A stretch of 64,000 bases of DNA, from contig VXAZ01018984.1 in NCBI GenBank assembly GCA_013399875.1, forward strand, positions 7,856,264 through 7,920,263, given 5' to 3'. A program made the translations under genes and the position numbers. Of the stretch, positions 27,945 to 40,200 are shown one piece after another. The notes beneath the pieces were generated by a model. It did no database searches, was not told the DNA's origin, and saw only the letters and a list, made by a program, of their open reading frames with translations. Source of the DNA: Gymnorhina tibicen (Eukaryota > Chordata > Aves > Passeriformes > Artamidae). Within the stretch, counting starts at the first letter, position 1, and each line of letters starts with the position of its first letter.

Positions 27945-27980
<36 letters not shown>
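27945..27980. repeat. (TTA)12 microsatellite
   Basis: Twelve uninterrupted TTA units, preceded by TT and followed by TAGAATTATTATC, which looks like decayed units. Uninterrupted arrays of this length usually vary in length in populations. It creates a poly-isoleucine stretch in one frame, which is not real coding. Confidence 0.95.
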
Positions 27981-27982
<2 letters not shown>

Positions 27983-29236
27983 GAATTATTATCAAGTTTA
28001 TTTACTGGGGGTCGGTTGAGTCAGATATAAGCAGAACTTTAGGAATAACTAAATCTGTGAGAGAAGGATAATGTTACCTGAAAAAGTCAGCTTCATCTCT
28101 CCTAGATTTCCATCTCCATCGCACATTTCCCAACCTCACCCAACTTCTTTGTGGGGGAAAAAAATTCTCTGGGTCCAAAGTTCTGCCTTGCTCCCAGCTG
28201 CTTTAGTTCACAGACCAGTTAAAGTCTTAGTTGAATGGCTGACTTATATTTTCTATACATGAGGCTTAACACTGAACACTTTTTTCTTCTCTTTAATCAA
28301 TGTCCTAAATTGCTCCAATGTAAAAGTCAAAGGTAATTGTCCTACAAGTCTTTCTGAGCAGATCAGATTTTAAAAAAATCTTTATTACGTGATCAAAGAT
28401 TTGGATCAAGTCTTTTGTCTTTTTGCTTGGATCAAGCCTTTTGTCAAGGTGTGTTTCAAATAATGTATTTCATGCCCCTGTCATCACGTGTACTGTCTTC
28501 CCCGCTCCCAGCCCTTCATTCTCTGCTTTGAGGTGAACTTCTCCCCTGGAGGGTTAATTAATTTGCTAACACTGTGCAAGACAGGAGACCCTCCATCAGA
28601 GAAACAGTAGTCTTTCTGGAGTTATGACAGTACTCCAATTTATTATCATATTCATGCAAAATTACGTGATTGCTTTGATGTAACTGTAAAGAAACCCACT
28701 AATTTTGCTTGAATAGCTGTTTCCAAAGGAGTTTATTAAATGGATCATAAGTACTTATATTTTTTTCCTAGTTGGGATTTATCTTTAAAATATCCTGTCT
28801 GATTAGCCTCTTTATGTTATCATCATGTTAAGATTTTGTTGCTTCCTTTCTCATGAGAAGATGTGCCAGTATTTTTGTAATGAAACTGGACACAAAAGTT
28901 GACTCATAGCAAACAGAAATTGTTCTCTCCTAAACAATGCTCAGACTTTGGCAACTTTATCCATTTCTTTCGTCTGCCACTTTGAAATTTAATGCGGATA
29001 TAAGATACAGACTCTTGAGTAAGAATTTCTTCTCTCTTGTGATGCCTAATTTCTAGAATATTGCCAATATTGAAAAGCACTGTTAAGAGATAATCTGAGT
29101 CAATATTAGCATAATAACCATCTGTAAGGTTGTCAAGGAAGGCTTGGAATTTATTACTTAGTACTGAATATGTTAGATTATTTCTTAACAGGAACAGCGA
29201 TAATATGAACAGTATGCTGCATAGTCCAACACTGAG
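27981..29236. other. Gene-free stretch
   Basis: No gene seen. A near-perfect 20-bp direct repeat with 26-bp period lies at 28401-28420 and 28427-28446 (TTGGATCAAGTCTTTTGTCT and TTGGATCAAGCCTTTTGTCA). The remainder is unique-looking. Confidence 0.55.
28401..28446. repeat. Short 26-bp-period direct repeat
   Basis: Two copies of a 20-mer differ at 2 positions and are separated by TTTTGC. It is a local slippage duplication and nothing suggests function. Confidence 0.75.
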
Positions 29237-29259
29237 ATATATATATATATATATATATA
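29237..29259. repeat. (AT)n microsatellite, left of gap
   Basis: Alternating AT runs straight into the assembly gap. Together with the AT/GT run on the other side it is one long dinucleotide array whose middle was not assembled. Confidence 0.95.
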
Positions 29260-29425
29260 NNNNNNNNNNNNNNNNNNNNNNNNNNNNNNNNNNNNNNNNN
29301 NNNNNNNNNNNNNNNNNNNNNNNNNNNNNNNNNNNNNNNNNNNNNNNNNNNNNNNNNNNNNNNNNNNNNNNNNNNNNNNNNNNNNNNNNNNNNNNNNNNN
29401 NNNNNNNNNNNNNNNNNNNNNNNNN
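29260..29425. other. Assembly gap (166 N)
   Basis: The bases 29260-29425 are all N. Both flanks are alternating AT, so the missing piece is very likely more of the same dinucleotide array, possibly with a palindromic AT core that defeated sequencing or assembly. The length 166 is not a rounded default, so it may be an estimated size. The translation across it has no meaning. Confidence 0.98.
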
Positions 29426-29445
29426 TATATATATATATGTGTGTG
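29426..29445. repeat. (TA)n-(TG)n microsatellite, right of gap
   Basis: TATATATATATA passes into GTGTGTG. A compound AT/GT array is a common source of hypervariable loci. Confidence 0.92.
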
Positions 29446-30720
29446 AAATTTATAAAATATTTTGTCTATATAAAAATATTTTTCTTGGCAAATGGCAGGT
29501 ACTCCCTGTTTCCCTTTAGCAGTATACTCAGACCAATGAACATTTGTTTTCTCACTTACAAAAATGCATCAAGAGATTTTAGACATATGTAGTCATAACC
29601 AAAAGAGAAAGATTGATGGCCATGCTGGAAACACTGTAATTTTAACTTCTCATTTTAGAAGTAGAAACACTTGATGTGGGCAATTTTCAAAGTGCTGAGA
29701 AGAATGTCATGTCTTAACGTTTAGAAGAATTTGTTGATGACCTGTAACTCCCCGTTCTTTTTTGAAAATCCATCTCCTCATGCTGTACAAGTAGAAATAC
29801 TCACATGGGAATGTATAAGTGAAAAAGTGATTGATTCTAGTCTGTACTTATTACAGTACATTACCTTTAGGAAGATAACCAGAACGCACTGTTCTGCAAT
29901 ATTCAGTATTGCAACATAAACTAATGTTGTATTTGAATAATCAGAGATTTGGGAATCAACTTCTGTTGTAACTTTTGGCAGATCTGCTCACTAGGAGCTC
30001 TGGCAATGTGTGTGAGACACTGCATGAAACTACTTGAGGAACATGCTTTTTAAAAATCTACTATGTTTGCAAGATTCTTGTAAAATGGTTATCGGAAACT
30101 AAAGCTTCACTTTTGGATTAAAGGTAAATACTCCTGGTTATTGTTATATTACTGAATTAGCTAAGATAACTTCATGTTAGGAATACGGTGAAAGTCATTT
30201 TGTTCCATAAAAATTAATAATTAGTTCTGCTTTTTATTCTTTCAAAATCTACTATACAGATTGAAAAAATAGGTTTGAATCAAATGCTAGATGTGTCCAC
30301 TGTAAAATATGTGCAAATCTGCTGAAACTAGCAGACTTACACCAATTAAGCGTAATTTTATAAGTATTCATGCTGCTTTTAACAGTCACTTGCTACTTAT
30401 AAAGGAAAGTAATATTTCATGGAAAATATTTGTATGTGGTGTTTGTGTTAATCATCACTGTACACTTCTGTTATGAACAGAATTTCTGTTGTGGCAGTAT
30501 GGGAGCCTGAATTCTTAATTTTGCTTTCCTCTAAATTTTCCTAAGTTCTTACTTGATAGTGGGTCTTGATTTAAAAAGGAAAATGATTAAAAATAATCTA
30601 AAGACTTTGGTAACTTATTACTGCCTTCTGAGCTGAGTCAATCTTCAAGCTGCAGCTTGTGATTTAGAGGTATCTTCTAATAAGAGTATGGAAATAGTCT
30701 GGGATAAAGCAACATTAATA
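29446..30720. other. Gene-free stretch
   Basis: No gene or repeat family recognised. Sequence is AT-rich but of normal complexity. A 17-nt string at 29583-29599 also occurs at 12830-12846 (see findings). Confidence 0.55.
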
Positions 30721-30886
30721 TATCAGTTTAATATAATTTATTAATTTTATTGAATTAATTAATTAATTTATTAATTTTTATTATTTTATCAGTTTAATAT
30801 AATTTATTAATTTTATTGAATTAATTAATTAATTTATTAATTTTTATTATTTTATCAGTTTAATATAATTTATTAATTTATTAATT
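30721..30886. repeat. 66-bp AT-rich minisatellite, about 2.5 copies
   Basis: Copy 1 spans 30721-30786 and copy 2 spans 30787-30852; they are identical over all 66 bases. Copy 3 begins at 30853, matches for 27 bases, then skips about 22 bases and rejoins until about 30886. Each unit starts TATCAGTTTAATATAATTTA and holds an (AATT)n core that is itself self-complementary. Perfect identity of copies 1 and 2 means recent duplication or ongoing homogenisation. The unit has only two G and one C, so it would unwind easily, as matrix-attachment-type DNA does. No gene is implied. Confidence 0.93.
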
Positions 30887-31976
30887 ATGCAAAATACAGT
30901 GTCACTGTTTACCTAAGCACGTCTAGTGTCTGCTTGAAATAGCTGAGATTGTGATGAGAAACTGGGGATATTGGGGTGAAGTTGAGCAAGGGAAAAATGT
31001 AAGAGTGGGGGAAGGTGATGTAGTTTCAGGGGTTTTTTTTTCTCATCATTCCAATCTATTTTAACTGGCAATGCATTACATTATTTTCCTTTATGTTCCT
31101 TGTGGTTTGGCTGTGATGGTAATTGTAAGCGATCTTCCCGGCCTTTTATCAACTCAGGAGCTTTTTTGTCTTTCTCACCCTGCCTTTTTGAGGAGGGGGA
31201 GTGAGACAGTGGCTGGGTGGGCAGCTGGCAGCTGTCTCAAGTCAACCCACCGCATGCAAAGAAAATGAAAGCCTAACATGAAATTTGAAATAGATGTAAC
31301 TCCATAGGAAGCCAAACAAACAGATCTTTCTACTGAGGGCAATGACATTTGATCTCCATCAGTACAGCAGTCAGCGTTAAGACTATGCAAGTCTGTCTTT
31401 TTTAGTTCTTCGTGTTCTGTCATTAAATCAATAAGAATAAATTGTCTTTCAAATTGCAAAGTCCATTAAACCACAGGTTGTGTTAGGATAATACTTTAGG
31501 TAATTTAGCAGTTTAGCATTAGCTGTTTTTGCATTTTCCTACCTATTTTATCATTTTGGGCTGAAATGGGTACTGGAAATACTGAGTTTTATCTCTAAGC
31601 AGTTATGGGTTTTGAATTACTGTTTACCTGTAAATGCACATGGCATGGGAATTCTGAGCCTAATTCCCTATATGTATATTCATTCTCTGGTTTGCTATGA
31701 TTGACCAAAGGAAAGTGACTATATTCAATACATGGTCAAGCAATTAGAATTTAGAAGTGACAAATACTACTTCAGTACAGTGATTAAATTGAAGTTTTAT
31801 GTCTCAGTTGATACAGTTTATGGACTTAAGCTGTTCTTGAAAAAGCTTGCTTGATATTAGCTTTCAGATTTATGAAATGCTGAGACACAGATGTGCTTCT
31901 TTTTTCCCATATTAAGGAATACAAATTTCTTGCTTGCAGTTTTCCTTTCAATTGCCAAATTCTGAATAACGTCTGT
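30887..31976. other. Gene-free stretch
   Basis: Nothing recognised apart from a GGGG-T9 tract near 31029-31041. Two overlapping frames on opposite strands around 31071-31459 (65 and 94 codons) have no motif. Confidence 0.55.
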
Positions 31977-32104
31977 TGTTTGGTTTAGGTTTGGGTTTTT
32001 TTGTTGTTGGGTTTTTTTGTTTGTTTGGAGGTTTTTTTCTGGTTTTTTGGGTTTTGGGTGGTTTTTTTTGTTGGTTGGTTGGTTTTGTTTGATTTGTTTT
32101 GTTA
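31977..32104. repeat. T/G-rich low-complexity tract
   Basis: About 130 bases are made almost wholly of T and G: repeated GGGTTTTTTT, GTTTGTTTGG and (TTGG)3 pieces. The complementary strand is an A/C-rich tract of the AAAACCC-type that is common in bird introns and often derives from A-tails followed by slippage. The (TTGG)3 part could form two-tier G-quartets, but loops between G3 runs are too long for the canonical motif. Confidence 0.9.
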
Positions 32105-34179
32105 ATTACCTTGTTTAATCCTAGATGTGCCTGAAATAAAGGGGTTTTTTTTTCCCAAGCTATGTGGGTTTACAGGATTGACTTTACCCTTAACTCCTTG
32201 TGGCCCTGGCATGCAAATGGACTAGATTCATAAAGTGGAAATGAATTCAATTTTTCATGCTTTATAAAAGCAGCTGAGTTGTGCGCAGTCCACTTAGTAG
32301 TTTCATGTATTTTGTTAGCCAGAGGAAATTTCTGCTACAAACAGTGTAGCTATCCACATTTGTCTTGCCCTGAACTTGATGTTGCTTATTATGTTTTAGG
32401 CTCCAGTTGGAGTGTTTTAGACAGGGTAAAGATACTATTGGTTACTACCCATCTGCATGTTGCAAACAGAAAAAATGCTAACAGTATGGGATCCCTAAAG
32501 AAGTTCATGATCTTTCTGGATCAGCTAGCAGATAATGCTTGCTTAAAACTATCATGAGCAGGCAGTAAGTACATACAAAAGCAAACAGTATCTTGGGTGC
32601 CTGAGCCCTCTTTCTCCTCTCTGAAGCTGATTAAATAATGTAAATGCCTGCATACATACATAATAAGCATCTGCGCGGTCGGACTGCCAGAAACAAACAC
32701 ATTTATCATCATTGCTGGGGACTTGTTGTGTCGTGCAAATGTGTCATCTAAGTCTGATACAGCAGCAGCCCTGTGACAGATTTAACAAGATTAGATGACC
32801 TCCAAAAAAAGCTTTGCAAAACATTACAGATAATGCTATGCAAATTGACAAGTAGCATAGACAAAAAGCTTAATAATTACTCCTTCTCCTTTTAAAACAT
32901 TTTTCTCTTTTGGAGGTCAAGCCAGGTTAATTTATAGAGTCTGAAAATGACTGTTACACACTGTGGTTGTTTTTCAGAAAATGTAGGGAAAAAAAAACCC
33001 CAACAGGCTAAATTAGGAAAAGTGATCAGTGTAGCTTATGTTATCAGGTCTTCCCTGAGCCTCAAAGGTCAGGGAATTTCAGTTTACAGTTGGACAAGCT
33101 CCAACAGAACCAGCACTCAGAGTTAATGTGACCCTGCTGGGTTAGAAAATGATTTAAAAGTACCAAAATATCCCCAACAAACCATTGAAAAGTAATTGCT
33201 CCAGCAGTGATACACTCCTATGTTGAAGAATTTCTACTGGATAATGTTAGTGACATCTAATTTATGGGTCATAGTTCCCATAGCCCTGTCTCATGATTGC
33301 TTTCTGACAACACAACTTTTCTCACCAGAGGACTTCATCCTGTTGAGGTATGTGTGGATTCATGTGGATTAGGTTAAACTTGGATAAAATATTAAAACTT
33401 TTCAGTAAAGTCTTTCCCCTTGGTCCTACAGACAAGGAAGTGATTAATTTTGCAGGTTTTTAATAGTCATGCCAGCTTCAAATAATTAGATATATATGAG
33501 TTTCAGCATTTGTAAGGGAACTACCTTTAATGATCCACCCTGATCTTAAGACGGTCTGTTCTACATCCATCTACAGCTTGCGTAGGTGGACTGGACTTGT
33601 TTGGTACTTGGTTATCTTTCAAGATCACTGTGAAATGTAAATCTACTGCAGAATATGGAAGAGTGAAGTTTGGAGGGTTTTTTTATAAAAGAGGGCGCTG
33701 GCATGTTTGCATTGAGCAGAGGAGGAGAGTGGGAATGGGACACTCTTGAGTTTTCCATTTGGATAAGGATTTAGCTTTTGAATCCCATCTCCTGATCAAC
33801 CCCATCCACCTCTCCTAGAGAAGTAAATTTGAAGCAACTTTACTAGATTTCTTCAAGTGAGTTTCAACTTGCAGATCCAACCTGTTGACTACAGGGCACG
33901 GAGTCCATAGGCTCAGCACAGCTCCAAGACAACCCCTACCTGAAACATGAGGTGAGAGTGGAGACTGTCAACTCTGTCATTCCTCAGGCTGGCACTTCCT
34001 GGGCTTTGCTGCTGGCTAAAGTGGGCCATTCTCTGAGATATCTCAGGAGCTGGAAACTGTGCTGTGGAAAAGGGGTGGCTAAGCTGCTCTCCTTAGCGAG
34101 GGCTTAACAGTGTTACTGCATTGAGCACCTGTAAGGCTTTCAGTGTCAGCTACCTGCAGTACTGACTGTTCTGTAAGCA
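32105..34179. other. Gene-free stretch
   Basis: No gene seen. It contains two G-run/homopolymer/C-run strings: GGGG-T9-CCC at about 32140-32155 and GGG-A9-CCCC at 32986-33001. Frames are at most 92 codons and unrecognised. Confidence 0.55.
32986..33001. repeat. GGG-A9-CCCC tract
   Basis: Three G, nine A and four C in a row, near-symmetrical in G/C flanks around an A-tract. A similar GGG-A6-CCCC string is at about 15327-15339 and an A9-CCC at 41061-41072. Confidence 0.85.
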
Positions 34180-34237
34180 CGTCGGGTCATGGCGTTCTAG
34201 TCCGTGACTAAGCGTGTAGGGCAGACGGACACGTACG
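34180..34237. other. Local CpG cluster
   Basis: Eight CpG dinucleotides fall within 58 bases (at about 34180, 34182, 34192, 34203, 34212, 34225, 34232 and 34236), while most of the window has fewer than one per 100 bases. The stretch is too short for a CpG island. It could be the remains of a younger CpG-rich insert such as an LTR, or a small unmethylated regulatory site. No promoter elements are apparent. Confidence 0.75.
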
Positions 34238-37200
34238 TTTCTAAATGTCCAAGACAAAGGATTTTACACCTGAGAGATGGTCAACAGCCAGCTCAGATGT
34301 AAATTTAATAATGGTTTGGGACAAAATTCTGCTATGATGTTTTGAGGACTTCTTTGGAAGTCTCCTTCGGAAACGAGACACTGATGGCTCGGTCATTGGG
34401 GCAGTTTTGGGAAGTGCTGGCATGAAAGTAGAAAGAGCAATAGAGATATTGATAAGTAAAAAGACGTCTACCAGTGCATTTTATGCAGGACTCTCAATGC
34501 AGATTTATGAAAAGCATATGTAATATCATGTAGGTGATTGACTGGTTTAAATTATTAAACCCTGTTAACTTTTGTGTTATATTTGACAGAACTCTGAAAT
34601 CTATTTTTGCAGGGTTTTAATTAAAGATTAGCAGCCTAAGGTCTGAACTACTTTCTCAACTTCACTATAGTAATGAAAAGAGGTGGAAAAAAAAACTCAA
34701 GCAAAAAAGTTGTGGTTCTTCTGGGTAAAGGAAGAATTTCATCAAAGGTCTTCTAAAGAAGTGGGGTGAGTTGACAACATCAGTATGGATCTGACTCTGG
34801 GTTCTGACTGTAGGGCAAAATGAGGACCTAATATTACACAAAAATGAGCTAGCTCTTTAAGATTAGTGAAGCTTGGTAAAGAACTTTTTAAAATTCAAAT
34901 CAAAGCTCAGTTCCCAGATTTGATATTTTCCTATTATTAATCACAGCCAAATTTTGGAATCAGTAGCAAAGCATGCTAAATGGGTAAAGGGTTAACGGAA
35001 GGTAGCAGAACCCTAGAGAATACTAGGATATCATTGTTCCAGGCAGATATCACATAAACATGTTGCAGGAACATGTAGTGCAAGCAGATGATGGGAGAAG
35101 GCAAAGGAGGGAGGGGAAGAGAGGGATTTCATGCCATCTAAAAAGACAGTGTTAGAGCAAGATAAACACTCCTCACCCTGTCATTCAAAGGCTACAACCC
35201 TAAGCCACTTGGCTTTTTTGCTTAGTTGCTGCTGCTGGGTTTTATTTGTGTATTCTTGTTGTTTTTTACTGCAAGATCTGAATGGTAAAGGATGGTAAAG
35301 AGTTTCAGAGCTGTACTGTTCAGTGTGTTCCAGTATAATCCGTTACATCATTTGGAAATCTAGGGATAAGGACAGTCTACAAGTCACTGCAGAAGTTTCA
35401 ATATTAATAATAACAGTTGGAAATCTATTAAGGTAGTTAGATGAGTCTCTTCTATATAATATGTTGAACTTCTGCCCACTAAACACTTGTAATTTACTGA
35501 TGAGGTGGCCTCAGCCCTGTCATCAGTTTTACCTTTTTCTTCCCTGTTGGCTCACCACAACTGTTTAGAGAATTTTGGCTTCAGTCAGATTGATTATCTT
35601 GGTAGGGTAAAAAATTAGTCTTAGGCAACAAAGAAAAGCATTCCTCCTTGTAGGAGCATTATAAATGCTGAGAACTTGTTTTTCAAGGCAAGTGATGGAT
35701 TATGGAATAATAGAAGAAAAACTTGGAAGATGAGAACCATCACATGACCAATCAGACCAAGAAAACCAATAAAGCCTTTAAGAGTATTTATTTACTCTTT
35801 TATCTGTTCAAGGTGGAATATTGCTGCTCTGGCTTGTTGCTTTTTTAGGAGACTATAATTTTAATTTTTCTGTGTTGAATTGTTCTTGTATTAGAGCAGA
35901 ATGCATCTTGTAAGTGGGTTCCAGGCCAGCACATTTGAGATATTTGTATTCTTGCTTATGTGAAAGTAAGAAAAAACAAAACAAATCACGTTAGAGAATA
36001 TAAGCCAATTAGTGCAAGAACCAATTTAAGAAAAAAGGAACAACCAACTCTGAGTAGAACACTGTGCGGATGGTTAAATGCAATGTGGTTTTGTATCTTT
36101 GTATAAAACGTCGCCTGTTGGTCACTGCCAGAGGCAACCTGTTGCACTACATCCAAAAGTGGATCTTTTGTCTTGAATCTGTTTCTCTGAGATCAATAGA
36201 AGTCCACGACTGCCTTCTCTTTCTGCGTTATTCATGTTCTGTAAGAGACTGACTCATTCAAAAATGTGTATTTTATTCCTGCTAAGAAAACTGATAATTT
36301 AGGAATTGGTCTTTTTCTCACCTGTGCAAATGTAAGAAGAAAACACCATCTGATAAGATTCATTTAGGCCTAAAAATCAAAGAATCTTCTGATAGCTGAA
36401 ATTTCAGTGCTGTCAGAAAATATTCTGTTCGTGAACCCTAGCAAGCTTTGCAACTGTTTGCTTCTTGCCATCCCCTTTTATTCCCTTGATTAGTTATCAA
36501 TTTATAGGAATTTCAATGTAAAGACTACCCAAGGGAAATCAGATTTATGTAAAGTCCATTTGAACATTGTAGAGTTCAAATACGCTCTCTACTGAGCAAA
36601 CAAGAAAGAGGGGTAATGAATTTTAAACAAGTCTGTTCTCGTTACAGCATAGCATCTGAGAGTGCATAGCTGTAATCCACAAGACATTGGCTTTGTAGAT
36701 CTGCGGATTTTTCTAACATGTAAGGGTCAGGTCCTCCCAGCATGTCAATTATCATTAGTATGTACTGTTTCTTCTAGATTTATTTTGATGCAAGATAAAT
36801 ATTATGATTTGCTTTCGCATATATTAGCCATAATTTCAAACAAAAGGTCCTTCTAAGTCTTAGTTTTGAAAAAAATTTACAACACAATTCAGGTGCAGGT
36901 GTTAACTGCAGTCTTTCAGTAGTTATAGGTTATAGTAATATATTCTCCAGAATAGAATTAACCCAAATTATCTCAGTTATCTGTTATTTGGCCCAGCTGC
37001 ATGTTGAGAATGCTGTAAATAAGAGCCAAGAACTTAATGCGTACACAAGTACATTTTGCACACAAAACCTACTTACTTCTTTGCACAATATTTACATTCT
37101 GAATGTTCTTGTCAAATTATGTACATACCTAAACTTTATATAGGTTTAAAAATAAATCCTAAGCCATTAGACAAATTCAAGGACAAAACAATTCTTGAAG

Positions 37201-40200
37201 GACCATTAACTACGGGATGTGAATTCTGGTTTTAATGAATAGTAGTTGAACGCTGCACAAATATACTAGCAGCCTGTTTATATTCTAATTATCCTGTGTC
37301 CTGGGCTTTGTCTGGATCTCATTCCTGAATGCTGTATTAGGGTAGGTTTGAAGTCAGGCAAGGGCCATCCCATTTTATCCCTAAAAGATCAGTTTTGATG
37401 GGCTGTTTCAGAATGATATCATGCATTATCTAAAATACCAGGTATTTGGATATGATTCCTGGTTGCCCTTGTATGCTCATGAAATAATAAGGTTCCATTT
37501 GTACTTTGAAGGAAAAAACATATTTCAGATTCAGTTGATAAATTTAATGTGAATATTGATAAGTACCTCCTGTGATACACTCATTGTTTTTAAAAAATAA
37601 AACCCCCGAAGCTTCTGTAGTTCATTCTCTGACTTCACAGGTAACACTGGGATTTCAAATTTTTAAGTGTGTTTCAAGTATTGTATCAGACATCAAACTG
37701 TTGCTTCTTACAGCTTTTAGGAATGTAGTGTTCAGCAGTAAAAGGTGAACCAAGCTCTTGAGCTTAGTGCAGACATTTATAAAGAATAGTGCTGATAAAT
37801 TAATTAAGAGAAGCATGGAGACACGAAGCATCAACATAAATATTTGATAGCACACCACAAATATTCATAGTTTCATTCATTGTAACAGGGAAGCAGATCG
37901 TTACAGGATATAGCTTTCCTGGCATTGGTTGGTTTTGGGGTTTGTTTTTTTTTCCCCGTGTGAATCATGAGTAGTGTCACATAAAATTACGCAATGAACG
38001 CATTTTTATGGACTTTAAGGCTTGCTGTGATTGACACACATTTAAGTGCACACTGGCAATTATTGTCAGAGTTGCTTTGAAAAGCAAGCCCTGCCTAACA
38101 GTGTTCTCCATGTGTTGAAGACCGTGCAAGAAAACAATTATCTCAAAACTCAAAGTTTGTTATATTTTGTAAGTCAGTGGTGTGCAAATGCAGAGGGAAA
38201 AATAAAACCAGAAAAAAAGCCAAACTTCCCCAGGCTTTTGCAGTTTGATGCATAAACTAATCTATAGTGAAGCTGAGGGCAGGTGTACAGTTCAGTGGTT
38301 AGCATATGGCCAGCTAGACCCTTTGACTTTACTGTGCGCATTAAATAATCATGTTCATGACTTAATTTCAAACAGATGTGTTTGTAGCATAAAGTGTACA
38401 GGACTTGGAAAATATGGCCATAAAAGTTTGAACTGCCTGTTTCCAAGACTGCAGTGAAAGGGATTGTATTAGTAACTGCTGAAAGCAGGCTGTTGTTGAC
38501 ATAAATTCATTGAAATGTCTTGCAGAGTCTGAAGTCAGAAAACAATTTTGCATTTACTGGCTTCATTAAACATTGTCTTTGACAATGGAATTATAAATAT
38601 TTTCCTACTCTCTTTGCAACACAGACTGTCTGGTGCTAAGTCCTTACAATTTTGAATAAGGAACTTACCTTAATGCTGATGAATATTTTTTTCAGAAATA
38701 TTTCTAGTTTGTAATCTGATAAGACTGGTTAATGGAGTTACTAGAATTTTGACAGATTTAACCATGGTAGATACCTGGAACATGATGTTTAGGTTGAGAT
38801 CTGGTTTGCTTTTCCTGTGACTGTTTAAGTCCTCATCCCTTTCCTTGCATCTTCAGCAGCTGGTTGCCTGTGCAAAACCCAGTCACTCAGATGTTTGCAC
38901 TCATCTGCTCCATGTCTCCATGCACAGAGGGGAAAGAAGTGGCATGAGTCACGTTTCCAGCCTGCTAGATCCAAAGCCAGGTGTAGATTTTAAACATACA
39001 GGTCATATTGCAGTCCTAGCTGTTTAAAAGACCTCCTTTGCACTGAACTTTCTCCTCTTTCTACTTTTTTGCACAGTCTTTCTTCATTTTCTCTTTCTCC
39101 TCTTTCCTTTCTTGCTCCCGTGTCATTTTTATATAGCTGCATTTTCAAGCTGGAGTTGTACAGATAAGTCAGTATTTGGCATCTGTGTTTCATCTTTTGA
39201 CAAGTCCATCATTTACCAGTGACTAGAGGTTCTATTTTGTATAAAACTCTCCTCTTTGCCCAAACTTCACATACTGCCAGGGAATCAAAGCAAGTGGGTT
39301 GGCAGCTGATGATTGCATCAGGTGCTGCATCTTGTCCTCAATTTCCTCACAGTAAAGAACGCCTTTTGCTGCACCAGAACTTCAACTGGCAGTACCCCAA
39401 CAAAATCCCCAGCAAGCCTTTTCACTATGTGGTAATCTTCCACCAGCTGGGACTGGAGAGCCTGAGGAATTGGGTTATTCACAGGATGATATTTCTAAGA
39501 ATATGCTTTATACTGACTTATTATGACACAATTTCTAGCAGTGTTACATTTTAAAATACCTATGTAATAGCTCTGAGGTCTGGCTGTGCGTCTCAGTGTG
39601 TGAGTAAAACTTCAATTCTCCTTCTCAGAGTTAGGTGATGAATCTTTCTGTTTGCTGATAAAAATTCACATCTCTGTTTTAGTGAGAAACAAAGCACACT
39701 GAGTCTAATTCATGGCTTTCTCCCTGAGTACTCCATGAGCTTATTTTAAATAAAACACCCATAATTGTTAATAATAGCTGGAAAAAATAATATGTCACAT
39801 AAGCTGGAAATTGTGATTTATTTAAGGAGTCACATGCTGAATTCAAATGAGTAATGCAGACAAGATGGGGGAATGCCACTGCTCCGTGATCTATTCTGCT
39901 CACATAACACTGGTAGTCCATATACCCTGCTGTAGCTCAGAACAGACTATTATGGTAGTAATAGAGCATATAAATTTAATATAAAAATATAATACAAACT
40001 AGAAAAGCCCAGAAATTTTCTTTGCGTGGCCGCTGGAGCTGTGTCCCAGGTGTAACATGGACAGTGTATTAAAATCTGCTCACAACTGAGATGAGCAGAG
40101 ATGACATGCAGCCTGGTTGTTCTCTAAGGAGATGGAGGTGAAACGCTTTATCTTATTTTCAGTGTTCTTCTAAAATGAAATCTTAGCTACCCTTAACATC

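Noticed and set aside
27758..28030. 90-codon frame with poly-isoleucine
   Set aside because: The isoleucines come from the (TTA)12 microsatellite, so it is an artefact of simple sequence.
29130..29519. 129-codon frame across the gap
   Set aside because: Most of it is translation of N bases and AT dinucleotides.
33872..33950. Exon-like segment between TTGCAG and CATGAG|GTGAGA
   Set aside because: All three frames contain stops, so it is not coding. The acceptor also lacks a good polypyrimidine tract.
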